From positions 3,038,001 through 3,102,000 of the forward strand of contig JAPYXD010000459.1 of NCBI GenBank assembly GCA_030998225.1: DNA of 64,000 nt, read 5' to 3'. Positions 21,916 through 32,650 of the stretch are shown here, in pieces; within the stretch, counting starts at the first letter, position 1, and each line of letters opens with the position of its first letter. This DNA comes from Diplolepis rosae. Its lineage: Eukaryota > Arthropoda > Insecta > Hymenoptera > Diplolepididae. Under the pieces are notes generated by a model. It did no database searches. It had not been told where the DNA came from and saw nothing but the letters and a program-made list of their open reading frames with translations. Made by a program: the position numbers and the translations under genes.

Positions 21916-22248
21916 GTTAAATTATGCTTATTTTTTCTTGCAAACGGAAAAGGCGCAATTTATGATCTGAGTATATTGTAGACCGTTCGCCTCAGAAGTT
22001 TACATTTTATTTTATTTTAGACTTAATATTTTCAGACCAAGTGTTAAGAATTTAGATATTCTTGTCAATCATGATAGAAAAAATTGTACGTGCGTTTTCC
22101 CGAAATAATACTTTCTGAACTTTTACTAGTATTGTCGTTATATTAGTATTTTAATAAAACAGAACCATTGCACCGCTTTCAATGAGAGGTATATGATGTT
22201 TTTCTAGTTTTAATCACTAATAAATAAAATTATTATATTCATAGTTAC
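21916..22248 (+). repeat. candidate BEL/Pao 3' LTR
   Basis: It begins TGTTAAATTATG after the polypurine tract and may end near AGTTACA at 22248. An AATAAAA polyadenylation-type signal is at about 22154. There is no second LTR to compare, so the right boundary is uncertain. Confidence 0.45.
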
Positions 22249-22296
22249 ACCTTCTAATTCGAATTTGATCGCAGAATCCTGATTGCAATGACTTAA

Positions 22297-22837
22297 GGTA
22301 GTACTGTCGTAAATGGAAATACAGTTCAGATATTGATAAAAATGAAATCACTGGTGAACATTAAGCCAGAAATGACTCACAATCAGTTACATTTTTGAGG
22401 ACCTAGGGTACACTGGAGGGGAGTAATTAGTAATTGCATTTTAAGACGATTAACACCTAACCTTATGGGAAACCGAGTTCATTCACAAATCCCACCATAA
22501 CTACTGTTCAGATTTTAATAAAAATGACTGGTGCATTGATTGATAATATAAGCATCATTTTGCAAGTTAAAACATCTCAATTGGATACGTGTAAACATAG
22601 CAAAATCCAATTAAGTAAGCAAAAATATAATTTTTCTCCAGTAACCGACGGCGATTAAATAGATGTGGCAACGTCGCAGAATAATTGAAAGCGCGCGCCA
22701 TTCACGTATTGTAAGAAGTCATCTGCTATACATACATGTATAGTCGGTTTCTTATGCGACGTTGGCAAATTCAGATACTACGTGAAGCAAATGAGATAAA
22801 GTACTCATTTGATAAGCTACGTACCGACAGTACTACC
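22297..22837. mobile_element. piggyBac-type MITE, TTAA target
   Basis: Inverted ends GGTAGTACTGTCG and CGACAGTACTACC are flanked on both sides by TTAA (22293-22296 and 22838-22841). It is 541 bp with no transposase. TTAA duplication is the piggyBac signature. Confidence 0.85.
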
Positions 22838-22997
22838 TTAAATGTTTTTTTTTACCGTTCTCATTCATATTATTGCAAGGTCAATGAATGGTCAGTGAAT
22901 TCCATTGACATATATAAATTTCTCTTTTAATTCAAAGCCGTTTGGTTGAGAACACTTTCTGTGGGTGGAGTCTGATGGAAGATCAGGTTTGTTCCTA

Positions 22998-23005
22998 GTA
23001 CAGAT
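22998..23005. repeat. 8-bp target duplication, left (GTACAGAT)
   Basis: It is identical to 31995-32002 on the other side of the 9-kb transposon and abuts the terminal CAGTG. Confidence 0.93.
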
Positions 23006-23410
23006 CAGTGATCCCAGAACGTGGGAGCTGGCGGCCCCCACCACGCTCCCATATGGGAGCACACACAATCAAGCGCGCCGTGTCGGTGTGTCCCCAATTC
23101 CTCCCTTCGATTTTAGGTTTTCGTTTGTTGAGCCAAGATGGTCGAAAATGATGTTTCTGTCGACTTCGTGTCAAAGTGGCGGGAAGCAGACGACGAATTT
23201 AAAATCACCAAGTATATCATATAAGATATTACTTTTCTTTCTTTGATATTTTTAAAAACATTCGCCTAAAATGAATATCTAAACATTTTATTTTGAATTT
23301 TAGGATGATTTAAACACTCAAAAAATAATTTTCTATTGAAATTTAAACTCAATAAATTTTCAAAGTTTCAAAACAAAATATCAATTCCAATATTTTTTAG
23401 CGATGCAAAT
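23006..23410 (+). repeat. left terminal inverted repeat of the 9-kb transposon
   Basis: About 405 bp matching the complement of 30506-30755 and 31843-31994. The outer 150 bp is GC-rich, with the subterminal palindrome GCTCCCATATGGGAGC. The inner part is AT-rich. It contains an ATG at 23138 in a short open frame. Confidence 0.9.
23138..23224 (+). CDS. short coding-like segment inside the TIR
   Basis: The ATG in a good context (AAGATGG) opens 28 codons, including DFVSKWREADDEFKITK, before a stop. A potential donor AA|GTATAT lies at the end of this segment. The equivalent stretch reads in the same frame at 30697-30745 (minus), 54611-54645 (plus), 60095-60135 (minus) and 17863-17905 (minus), with substitutions that keep an R-E-x-D-x-F-K pattern. 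It may be a first coding exon carried by the inverted repeat. I cannot assign a domain; a SAM-like start is only a thought. Confidence 0.4.
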   Translation: MVENDVSVDFVSKWREADDEFKITKYII

Positions 23411-23509
23411 CACATAGTTCAAATAGAAAATCATGTAGAGAATATTATATATTAAGGAATTATAAAATATGATATTGGAGTTCAAAAAATTAAATATTAA
23501 AATACTTAA

Positions 23510-23591
23510 CACTAGAACTACCAAGGGGGGTCAAAATGACTTGTTTGACATGGTAGAAGTAGGTATACCTCAATCGTCGCTAGTTCTTGTG
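23510..23591. mobile_element. 82-bp piggyBac-type MITE
   Basis: Ends CACTAGAACTA and TAGTTCTTGTG are imperfect inverses flanked by TTAA on both sides (23506-23509, 23592-23595). Confidence 0.75.
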
Positions 23592-23689
23592 TTAAGTAAT
23601 ACATAAATTATATCTAATTAAACACTCGAAATTATACAGCAGAGTTTCTTCTCTGGTATAAGGTAACATTGAAAAAAATTTCATTCAAA

Positions 23690-23870
23690 TAAAATACTCT
23701 GAAAACTTTTTGAAATATGCATTATTATTCACATATAAATTTCATTATAAAACTGTGAATAAAAGGTTTCAATATTCAAAAAAACCAAAATTACATCCAA
23801 ATTTGCATACGAAATTCCACTTTACGATTTCTCTTATATAAAATACAAATATAAAATATTTATTTCGAAT
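23690..23870 (+). repeat. satellite-like unit
   Basis: A diverged member of the ~150-bp family described at 16830, with AAAAGGTTTCAATATTC and TTTGCATACGAAATTCCA. Confidence 0.5.
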
Positions 23871-24039
23871 AAAATAATTTAAAAAAAATTTTATAGTACG
23901 TGAATCAACTATATCAATTAAAAAATTAAGTGGAAAATATCTTATTTAAAAAAAATAAGAAATTAAGGTTAAAAACCTACATTTCTAATTACATGGTGAT
24001 AGTAGATAAAAATTTTATACGAAGTTGTTGTTAATAATT

Positions 24040-24131
24040 GGCTTTAGTGTCCAGAAATGATAACTTAGGAAGTCACATACTTTCAAACATTTCGACTCTA
24101 ATCGGAGTCCTCGTCAGTGATCTTTATTCCT
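24040..24131 (-). repeat. TTGGCTTTAG-ended repeat with hammerhead-like core
   Basis: Terminal word TTGGCTTTAGTGTCC is followed 35 bp later by a core that on the minus strand reads CTGACGAG, stem GACTC/GAGTC with loop CGATTA, then GAAAT (24089-24117). The same terminal word plus related core occurs, inverted, near 53940-54022. Confidence 0.5.
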
Positions 24132-24346
24132 AAAATTTTAAAACAGTGGATAAAATATTGCACATATGAACCCTATTTTGGAATAAACATTGGTAATGTA
24201 AAAAATTGTAAAGAAATGTAAAATATCCTGAGAAAATTTACATAAAATTGCACAGAAAACATCGGTCAACTATCTAAAAACTTCCTTTGGAATAACAATA
24301 AAATTCTAGCACATAACTCTAAAGTAAATCAACTAAAAAACTAGTA

Positions 24347-24540
24347 CAGTAAAACCTCATTTATCGGGAGGCCCTTGAAATGTAAACACCTCGTTTATCG
24401 GGACCCATATACAGCCTCATGGTGGGCTGCCATGACTATTGTTGTTACCCCACTTCATGTGACTATGTACAAGAAGTGGTGGTTGTAGACGGAACAAAAT
24501 GTCCCGATAAATGAGTGTCCCGATAAACGAGGTTTTACTG
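24347..24540. mobile_element. pogo/Tigger-type MITE
   Basis: Ends CAGTAAAACCTC and GAGGTTTTACTG are exact inverses, next to TA on the left (24345-24346) and TG on the right, where TA is expected. The subterminal TTTATCGGGA repeats are typical of pogo-like ends. 194 bp, non-coding. Confidence 0.75.
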
Positions 24541-24765
24541 TGTATATGTGTGTCTATATGCTACTGAAGATATAGATGCAAGTACGTATGTAGTATACAA
24601 TGATAAAGGATTATTTATGAAAATTAGCTTAGAATTGCTAATACGAATTCTACACTGTTAGAATTTTTGAGAGATTCATAAAATAAAAAATAAAATAAGA
24701 CAACTGGCTTTAGATGTTAAAAAATAAAAATAGACAGGACTAATTAAAATTTTAATGTACTGCAG

Positions 24766-26912
24766 AATGAAATTATTGCAACATTTAATGATACTTCTGG
24801 AGAAAATTTGCTTGAAACAAATAAAGAAAATGTGGAACCACAGACTGAAGAGACTTCTTTAACGAAAAAAGAATTTTTCGACAATCTACCATCTTTGGTA
24901 ATATATTGAACCTTAAAAAAGAAATTAAATTGTTCATTGATTAACATTAAAAAGATCATTTTTTTTAAATACTGGGAGAAAGGAAAAATTATTGGTAAAA
25001 TATCATTTTATCTTTTTTATTCAAGGACTTTTATCAAATTTTATTTGACACATTCAAAGGAAGAGTTATCCTAAATGTATATGACAAAAAAGAAGAATTA
25101 TCTGATTCGGATCAAAGTTCGATACTGGACATTATCGTTTCACATTTGTTGTGTTTTACCGATCCCTTCGGTCAACCGTAAGAATTTAAATATTAATAAT
25201 ATTAATTAGTTGGAAATTTTTACCGGCAATCGAAAGACCTGGGCTCGAATCCCAGCGCAGTCGAAAGCGTCATTTTTTTCACAGAAAGATTTTCAAATTC
25301 TTTAAATATTAATAATATTAATACAATATTAATACAATATAATATTAACAATATTAATTCGTATAATTTTTTATGTATATTCTGAAGGTTCATAAACATG
25401 TTTCAGATTTCAATTTAAAAACTTTCATTGTGAAATTGTAGCCAAAAAAATTTGTGAACTGTTCCCAAGTGAGGATCTCGCAATTTATTATGTAGAGCCA
25501 AAAAGTGAAGGGCCTGAACAGAAAATATCAAAGGGTAAAATCCCGGATAGTTTCAGAAACAAAATGCGTATCTTAAAGGAAATTGAAATCGTTCCTCGAA
25601 AACGTAAACGAGGAGAATCTGGCCTTGATTATAATTCTGTTGACCAGAACAGACATAGTGAAAACTACAATAGTAAGTTACTCGGGAAAAAAATTTGTTG
25701 TACTTATTAAAAAATATCAGATTTTCGGAATACTAATAATTGTTACAACTTTATAATATAATTAAAAATATTGTATCCAAATTATTTTTCATTAGCTAAA
25801 ATGCAGAATAGCGATCGAGTATTTGAAATTTAATATTTCGCCATGGAACAAGATCGAACAATACTGGGCAGAAAGTTTTCCAGTTAGGGACGATATGAGA
25901 AAAGACAGTGGAGGGACTATTCGTTGTTTCATTGAAAAGTTTCCAATCATAAAACATCCTGATGGCTATAATCTGGTACCTTGAAGCAAATAGCTTTTAT
26001 ACAAAATATAAATTCTTTTCTACAAAAATCTTAATTTTATTAACCTAAATAATAATATCAACTCACTTTGTAGCTCGAACGTGATTACGAAAAACTATTT
26101 GAAGGTAAAATCGCTGATGGATCCGCAGACGATGAATTTAAGATAAATAATTTTTATGATGCATTGCCGAATTTCGCAAGAAAATTGTTAAAGTTAATGG
26201 AGACTGATCTGAAAGATGAACAGTGCAAAAGTGTATTTGAGAGTTTACAACGCCCCAATATAGATCGCGGTAAATTTTAAAGTAAAATTTGTGTTACAAA
26301 GCAAATTTTTTGATCAATACAATTTTAATTTTTTATAAAATTCCTCATGCAGATGTTCGTGATCTTACGCTTTTAACGCTTATTTCTGGTTTATGTCCAC
26401 CTGAGTGTCGAATAAGAGGATCAAAAACTAAACTTTGGAAACCATCGATTCCAGAATCGTCTAAAGGATTCATCCTGCACGTCAAAGTAAGAATTTGTAC
26501 AATATTAATATTCAAAAAGGTACGACACCAATTCATAAAATTGTTTCATATTATAATACTTTTTAAATTTTAAGCAGCTACTGATCTGGAAAATGAACGT
26601 AACAAACGTATAGAGTGGATGGCGAAGTATAATGTATCTTTACAGGCCTACGTAATTATTGTGGGACCAAGGCTGGAATCGATACAGGCTTCTTACATCA
26701 ATGTGGATAAAACGTTATACAAAGTGGATTCACCTTTGAAAGCAGTTGACATTTGTTATAAGATTTTCCAAGTTTTTAATGCTAAGTACCCACCGGAAAG
26801 TGAGCAGGTTTGGCTATTGTTACAACAAAATTCGTATAATTATAAAAGTCAACAAGATAAAAAGATTAAGGGAGTAATAAGACTAGGCCAAAAATTGAAA
26901 AAAATGGTTTGA
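24766..26912 (+). pseudogene. accessory gene of the 9-kb transposon, at least seven exons
   Basis: Exons with good splice sites: 24766-24897, 25026-25177, 25407-25672, 25796-25975, 26074-26269, 26353-26486 and 26578-26912 (stop TGA). Introns are short, except one with a SINE piece. The protein starts acidic, then has FDTFKGRVILNVYD, a basic patch PRKRKRGES, and a region typical of this gene in related transposons (LKFNISPWNKIEQYW, FIEKFPIIKHPDGY). Its C-terminus is conserved: LQAYVIIVGPRLESIQ, FNAKYPPESEQVWLLLQ. I recall this C-terminal pattern from uncharacterised animal proteins paired with the transposase below; its role is unknown. Frame breaks occur within the fourth exon (near 25815) and at the 26486/26578 junction. 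The first exon is not identified. Confidence 0.65.
25222..25300 (+). repeat. SINE piece in an intron of the accessory gene
   Basis: Carries the B-box part GGGCTCGAATCCCAGC and the AAAGCGTC...TTTTCAAATTC tail of the family described at 14953; the A box is absent. Confidence 0.65.
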
Positions 26913-27307
26913 TCCGACAAAAGTGACTGCTTGTCCAAGTTTTTCTTTCTAAATGATGTTCTGAAAATGAATATTATTGCTAAGTACCAAAGAAGTGTAA
27001 TAATTGTAATTTAGAAAAAGTACTTTAAATAAATCGCTTCTTTTTATATGCAATGTTACGCCCAAAAAATACTGCTAATCGGTATTCTCATATTCAAAGA
27101 TCTCATTCTCATAGTATTAGGATTTAAATTAAAATACTTTTTCAGAAAAAGTATATGAGTTATTGATAGTGTATTAAGAGATCATAGATTAAGAACTAGG
27201 TTCAACAACAATTTTCCTCTCATTGCTTCGCTTCTTGCCACGTATTCTATTTGGCTTTACTGAAGAATATTTATTTTATATACAGAACTGATATTAAAAA
27301 AATAACG

Positions 27308-29744
27308 ATGAAGTATCATTGTTTCAAATGTGAAACCTCTTTCTTCGATGTCGCTCTATTGATAAAACACATAAAAGTACGATAGCCACAATCAGTACAC
27401 ATGTAGACAAGGTGATTGCACTAGAACGTTTCACAATATTCACGTATTTAGAACTCATTTGACAAATAAACATCCTAAATCTGATATTTATTCAGAAATA
27501 CCAATCTCATTGGGCGCGCAATCGATAAATTGTACTCCAACAAAGTCTAAAATGATTAAATATGCTGAAAATCTTGATATTAAAGATGTTTCACCCGCTG
27601 ACAGCAGTGTCTCTGCCGCTGAGCACCACCGAGCTTTGCAAAATTCTGCTTTAAAATACGTATCACACTTTTATAGCAAATCCTCAATAACTCGGGAAAA
27701 TGTTCAAGATATAGTTGATGCAACTACCGAATTTATTCATGGCTCCGTACTGTTAAACTTGAAAACGAAGGTAATGGCAACACTAGATAAACCAGAAATA
27801 ACTGATCGAGACAAAACTGAAATTCTGGCAATGTTTCACGATTCAGAAAACCCGTTTTCGGGTTTGCTAACTGATTATAAAAGAGTACAGGCTCTTGAAC
27901 AGAGTACTTGCTACATTAAGCCTATTTCATACTTCATGGGTGACACTTTAGAAGGTAAAAATATAAATCAAGTATACACCTTGATTCCAGGAAAGGCTAT
28001 GGGCCAAAAAGTATCAATAAAAGAAGTCTTGAAAAAACTATTTCAAATGCCATCAGCATTAGATTCTATTCTTACTTATATGCACTCATTATCTGCAGAT
28101 TCTGAGAATATATCAAACGTTATTCAGGGTTTTCTCTACTAAAATATTTGCTTAAAATTTCCGGGGAAAAAAGTAATGCCATTTGGTGTATACTTTGACG
28201 AATGGGAGGCAAATACTGCAATAGGACCACATGCTGGAGTTCATAAAATGGGATCAGTATATATATCATTACTTTATGTACCACCTGAGTTCAGGTCAAA
28301 ATTGGAGAATATTTTTTTAGCTCTCCTTTTTCTAAGTAATGACTTTGAAGAACAGGGACCTCAAGCGGCATTTGCACCACTGATACAGCAATTTAAGGAA
28401 TTAGAAAAAGAACCTGTTTTTGTAAGAGAGGATGGTTTCGAAATCTATGTTTGTTTCTTGATATTCATAGCAGATAACCTTGGTGTTCATCAAGTCACAG
28501 GTTTCGTAAAAAGCTTTTCCGCTAATCACCCTTGCAGAATGTGTTAAGTAGCTAAAAATGTGATGCAAAATCAAACCATTGAAGATGAATCCTTAATACG
28601 GACAGTACAAGAGTATGAAGACGATGTGAAGCTGAATGATGTTTCAAAAACGGGTGTATCGGGAAGGTGTATATTTAATGTATTAGAGTCGTTTCATGTA
28701 TTAAAAAATATAACCTTTGACATCATGCATGACGTCGGAGAAGGGGTGATTCCGTAAGACATGTCAAATATTATTTTAGGTCTTATTGAAGATTCAAAAG
28801 TATTTACTTTGGAGGAATTAAACAATAGACTTGGTGGATTTGATTTTGGGCTTGTTGACAGTGGAAATCGACCTACATTTCTCAGTAAAATAAAATTAAA
28901 GCAGGATAAATTAGGGTTTTCTGCATCTGAACAGTTTACGTTTTTAAAATATTTTGGATTGCTTATAGGAGATAAAGTACCTCAGAACAACAAGTACTGG
29001 GGTCTATATACATGTCTCTGTGATATCGTTCGAATTCTTCGGCAACCTTCTTTCAATTCAAATGATATAGTCTACCTTAAAACTCTTGTTTATAAACACC
29101 ACGAACTTTATCTCGACTTATTCAATAAAAATTTGAAGCCCAAGCACCACTTTATGCTGCATTACGCACGTATTATGTTATCAATCGGACCCCTTGTTCA
29201 TGTTTAGTGTATGCGATTTGAAGCGAAGCATAAAGAAGGCAAAATTGCAGCCCACGTTATAACTTCCAGGGTAAATCTACCTCTAACATTAGCAAAAAGA
29301 TATCAATTAAAACTTTGCGATCGATTTTTAAATAATCGTGGTTTTACTGATTGCAAGACATTCGGTCGAGATGTGACGTCTAACATTAAAAATGTATCGA
29401 ACTTTTGTGACTTCAAGACATTATTACCGAAGTCTTATCACGCAGTTTCATGGATAGAAGTTAAGGGTATAAAATATAACGAAAACATTGTGATAGATTC
29501 TTCTGGTCCAGATGCTAATGCACCTACTTTCTGTAAAATAGAGGTAGTTTTCTAAGACGACAAAAATCAACTGCATTTTCTAGTTAAATCTCTAGAAATA
29601 GAAGAATTTGTATCACACGTGAATGCTTATAAAATACAAGTTACTCACGAATGGCGTTGTTTGTTCTACGAAAGTTTGCGTTGTGTTAAAACTTCATGTA
29701 TTCTTTATAATGTAAATGGGGATGCATTCGTAACTTGGTACTAA
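27308..29744 (+). pseudogene. transposase-like protein with C2H2 finger, five in-frame stops
   Basis: The N-terminal zinc-finger region has CFKCETSFFDVALLIKH near 27320, then in another frame CRQGDCTRTFHNIHVFRTH near 27395-27450. From 27459 one frame runs to the stop 29742-29744 without any shift, but with TAA at 28140, 28545, 28755, TAG at 29205 and TAA at 29553. Conserved blocks are YFDEWEANTAIGPHAGVHKM (28190-28250), DIMHDVGEG (about 28720-28746), FGLLIGDKVP, KPKHHFMLHYARIM and CMRFEAKHKEGK. The acidic residues in the YFDEWE and DIMHD blocks are the likely catalytic ones. It resembles the animal EnSpm/CACTA-like (CMC) transposases; the 8-bp target duplication does not fit that group's usual 2-4 bp. 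As it stands it is a pseudogene. Confidence 0.7.
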
Positions 29745-30114
29745 TGTGTGCGTTATAAAGTCTGATATATTTCACAAAATAAATAATCATGTTTTCTCTA
29801 CACTCTGTATGTTATTATTACACTTTTCAAAACGTATAATTATAATAGAAACTAATGTAATTATGAATCATTGTAACTTCTTAATTTAAGGCGATAACTC
29901 CTTTATTTTGATGTGTAAATGAATTAGAATATTTTCTATATGGGACAAAAGCTAGAAGGACGAAGATTTCTTTAGTTAATCAAAGTGAATTTAATTTTAA
30001 GACAAATCTCTTAATTAATCACACTTTCATCTAATCATCCATATTCCAAAATTTAATTATGATTAATTAAACAAAACTTCTACAAATGAAACACATTTTA
30101 TTAAATTAATGCAT

Positions 30115-30505
30115 TTTGTCCTTCTGGTTTTTTTTTTCATATACAAAATATTTTATATTTCATTTACAAAATAAATTTTTCCCTCAACAAAGTAACTGTT
30201 GCTTCAAAATAAAAATTACATTGCTTCAACAAAACTATCTTGTAGAAACTACAAAAGTTTTGTTCAGTTTGAAAAATTATTGTGTTGAGCTAACAAATAT
30301 TACGTTAACTCAACCAAATAAGTTCATTTAATCTACAAAAAAATTTTGTTGTGCTTACCAAACTTTTTGGTTGGTTCAACCAAACGCTCCAACAAAGTAA
30401 TTTGGTTGGCTCAACAAAATAATGTTGTTGCTTCTATAGCAACCAAAAAATTTGGTTGGGACTACCAAACTTTTGTTCGGTCAACCAGACATTTTTCTCA
30501 GTGCA
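30115..30505. repeat. TTGGTT/AACCAA-rich repeat, MITE-like, one end visible
   Basis: Many variants of TTTTGTT, CAACAAAA, TTTGGTTG and AACCAAA alternate here. The right end CAGACATTTTTCTCAGTG abuts the inner edge of the right TIR. No matching left end was identified, so it is a partial element. Confidence 0.45.
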
Positions 30506-31994
30506 TCGCTAGAAAATATTGGAATTGATATTTTGTTTTGAAACTTTGAAAATTTATTGAGTTTAAATTTCAATAGAAAATCATTTTTTGAGTCTATAAA
30601 TCATCCTAAAATTCAAAATAAAATGTTTAGATATTCATTTTAGGTGAATGTTTTTAAAAATATCAAAGAAAGAAAGGTAATATCTTAAATGATATACTTG
30701 GTAATTTTAAATTTGTCGTCTGTTTCGCGCCACTTTGACACGAAGTAGTATAAGGAGACCCCACTCCTATGCAGCCTTTGGAAAATTTGGACGCTTGCGG
30801 AAAAGCGTTGCAACACAAGTTTCAAAAATGTCGGCGCTCATAATAACGTAAGCGTGATTTGTAGAAACAAAAATTAGCAGTCACTGCCACACATGTGCGG
30901 GAAGTTTTAAATATATTAATAAACAAGTGTGTGCAAGATAATATGGTCTATTGTTTTACTGATGGTTGCGCATCCACGCGCTATGTTGGAAGGAAGAAAA
31001 AGAAGACAGACTGGAGAAACGTCACTTCTTTTGCCCTAGCACGGTCAGTATGTTTAATTATTTTATAAATCTGTAATGTGAAGTACATTGATCTGTATTT
31101 AATTTTTGTGCTATTGCAACTATTTTTTCATGATCTCCTAGCCGAAAGTACGGTCCTCCCGGCCGTATTTCACTCCAGAAACAACGACTTTTGTGGTCGC
31201 TAAATTCATCGTATAATTCGTTTGTATAATTTAATTCGATGTGAATGCATGCAATTACACGAAAAATCAATATTAATATTGTTTTCTAAGAATATATTTT
31301 CTCTGGTATTTGTTAATTTAAAAAAAAATTTTGAGTTTCAATTTTTTTTTTGCAGTTATTACATGATTGCATTTCTTATTATAATATTTCCGAATAATAT
31401 ATGGCTGCAACAAAAATTACTGATACTCATCAACCTCTCTTAGAAGATTTTCAAACTCTTCAATGCAAGTAACTTTAATGTAAATACTAGAAGAAACAAA
31501 AGGGTTTGCTTTCCATCTTCGCGTTGACAGGTGACATAATCTACAAAATTCAGAAAAAGGCAAAATGTAAATAACATAAACTATACTTCACTTAGTAAAC
31601 ACATTTATATTGTATATTATATTATATTTCATATAAAAGAACAGCAGTACACTTTCAAAATAATGTTAACTACAACGGTGCCACTGTTATTGTTTATCTG
31701 TTTTGTGCAGTAGACAACACGACAGCCATATTGTGAGAATTCAAGAGTTTGACATTTCCCTGTAAGAGGCGCTACGAGCGATGCAAACTAACTAAATCCG
31801 ACTCCACGCGTTCAAATTTTCCGCGAGTGGGGTCTCCTTATACTACTTCGTGACCTTGGCTCAACAAACGAAAGCGTAAAATCGAAGGGAGGAATTGGGG
31901 ACACACCGATACGGCGCGCTTGATTCTGTGTGCTCCCATATGGGAGCGTGGTGGGGGCCGCCAGCTCCCACGTTGACACGTTCTGGGATCACTG
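30506..31994 (-). repeat. right terminal inverted repeat, split by an insertion
   Basis: 30506-30755 and 31843-31994 together match the complement of 23006-23410. The outer 150 bp is very similar, with an 8-base difference near the end. The interruption is the element at about 30747-31848. Confidence 0.85.
30747..31848. mobile_element. 1.1-kb element nested in the right TIR
   Basis: Inverted ends GTAGTATAAGGAGACCCCAC and GTGGGGTCTCCTTATACTAC. Inside, the plus strand has an ATG at 30942 opening MVYCFTDGCASTRY and a lysine-rich stretch, then a stop near the end of that block. It is a possible first exon, not recognised with confidence. A few bases of the host repeat were lost at the insertion. 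Confidence 0.65.
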
Positions 31995-32002
31995 GTACAG
32001 AT
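31995..32002. repeat. 8-bp target duplication, right (GTACAGAT)
   Basis: Matches 22998-23005 exactly. Confidence 0.93.
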
Positions 32003-32145
32003 GGTGCATGTGCATAATCTATTATATAGGGACCAAGCGTTCGGCGGGAGGGGAAAGAAGAATCGGTCGCCGCGCTCGCAGTGGTGAAAAGTGAAACTTA
32101 TGGAGTAAATATATGTACGTGTTGTTATAGCAAAATTCAATAACA

Positions 32146-32298
32146 ATGGGTTTTTCATGTTGTATAGTTAACTATAAAAATACAGCTTCGAATAGCAATT
32201 ATAAATTTTTTCGATTCCAAACTGCCGCACACAAAATACAGCAAAAAGTTAAATGGATTTCTGCAATAAGACTCATATTGTTAAAGCAAAAACTTTAA
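32146..32298 (+). pseudogene. THAP-domain N-terminal exon (P-element/THAP9-like remnant)
   Basis: The ATG opens 50 codons, MGFSCCIVNYKN, then YKFFRF and KVKWISAIR. This is the first half of a THAP DNA-binding domain, where a C-x4-C pair, an FxRFP block and a W-x-x-A-I block are expected. The second cysteine of the pair reads tyrosine here and the proline of the FRFP block reads glutamine, so zinc binding would be lost. The frame ends at a stop just after the domain half; the rest of the gene is not here. A C-terminal fragment of a THAP-containing P-type transposase lies at 44116-45169, but a direct link is not shown. Confidence 0.6.
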
Positions 32299-32650
32299 CG
32301 ATACCCAGTCAGAAGAAGATAAAGAATAAATGTTGCAGTAAGGTAACCAAGGGGTATGCTGAGATAAATCATTGAGTGGAGAACCCAAGAGTTGGGAACA
32401 GGAAGATGTTATTTTCAAGGCTACTAGTCACTGTAAAAAGAGGAACAACTTTTGGACTTGGTTGGAGTTAGTTATGGCACTTTTGATTTTTAGTTAGAAA
32501 GAACACTCGTATTATCAGATAACTTTAAATGTAGTCGAAAGAATTCTAATCCTAAAATCCATGATTAAATTGTTCAAGTCTGGTCATATTTTTGATTTAC
32601 TGAAAAAAATCTTACCTACTGAATGTAAATACATATGCAGAAAATAATTA

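Larger units (their letters stand above)
23006..31994 (+). mobile_element. 9-kb two-gene DNA transposon with long TIRs and 8-bp TSD
   Basis: The termini CAGTGATCCCAGAACG and its inverse CGTTCTGGGATCACTG are flanked by a perfect 8-bp duplication GTACAGAT. The left inverted repeat runs to about 23410. The right one is split by a later insertion into 30506-30755 and 31843-31994. A 16-bp palindrome GCTCCCATATGGGAGC lies close to each end. Two genes on the plus strand lie between: an intron-containing accessory gene (24766-26912) and a transposase-like gene (27308-29744), both degenerate. Ends and duplication length are hAT-like; the transposase motifs look like the animal EnSpm/CACTA-like group. 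Later insertions inside include a piggyBac-type MITE, a pogo-type MITE, a SINE piece and a 1.1-kb element in the right repeat. Confidence 0.9.

Noticed and set aside
24744..24959. 71-codon frame on the minus strand
   Set aside because: Overlaps the better supported plus-strand exon 24766-24897 with flanking splice sites.
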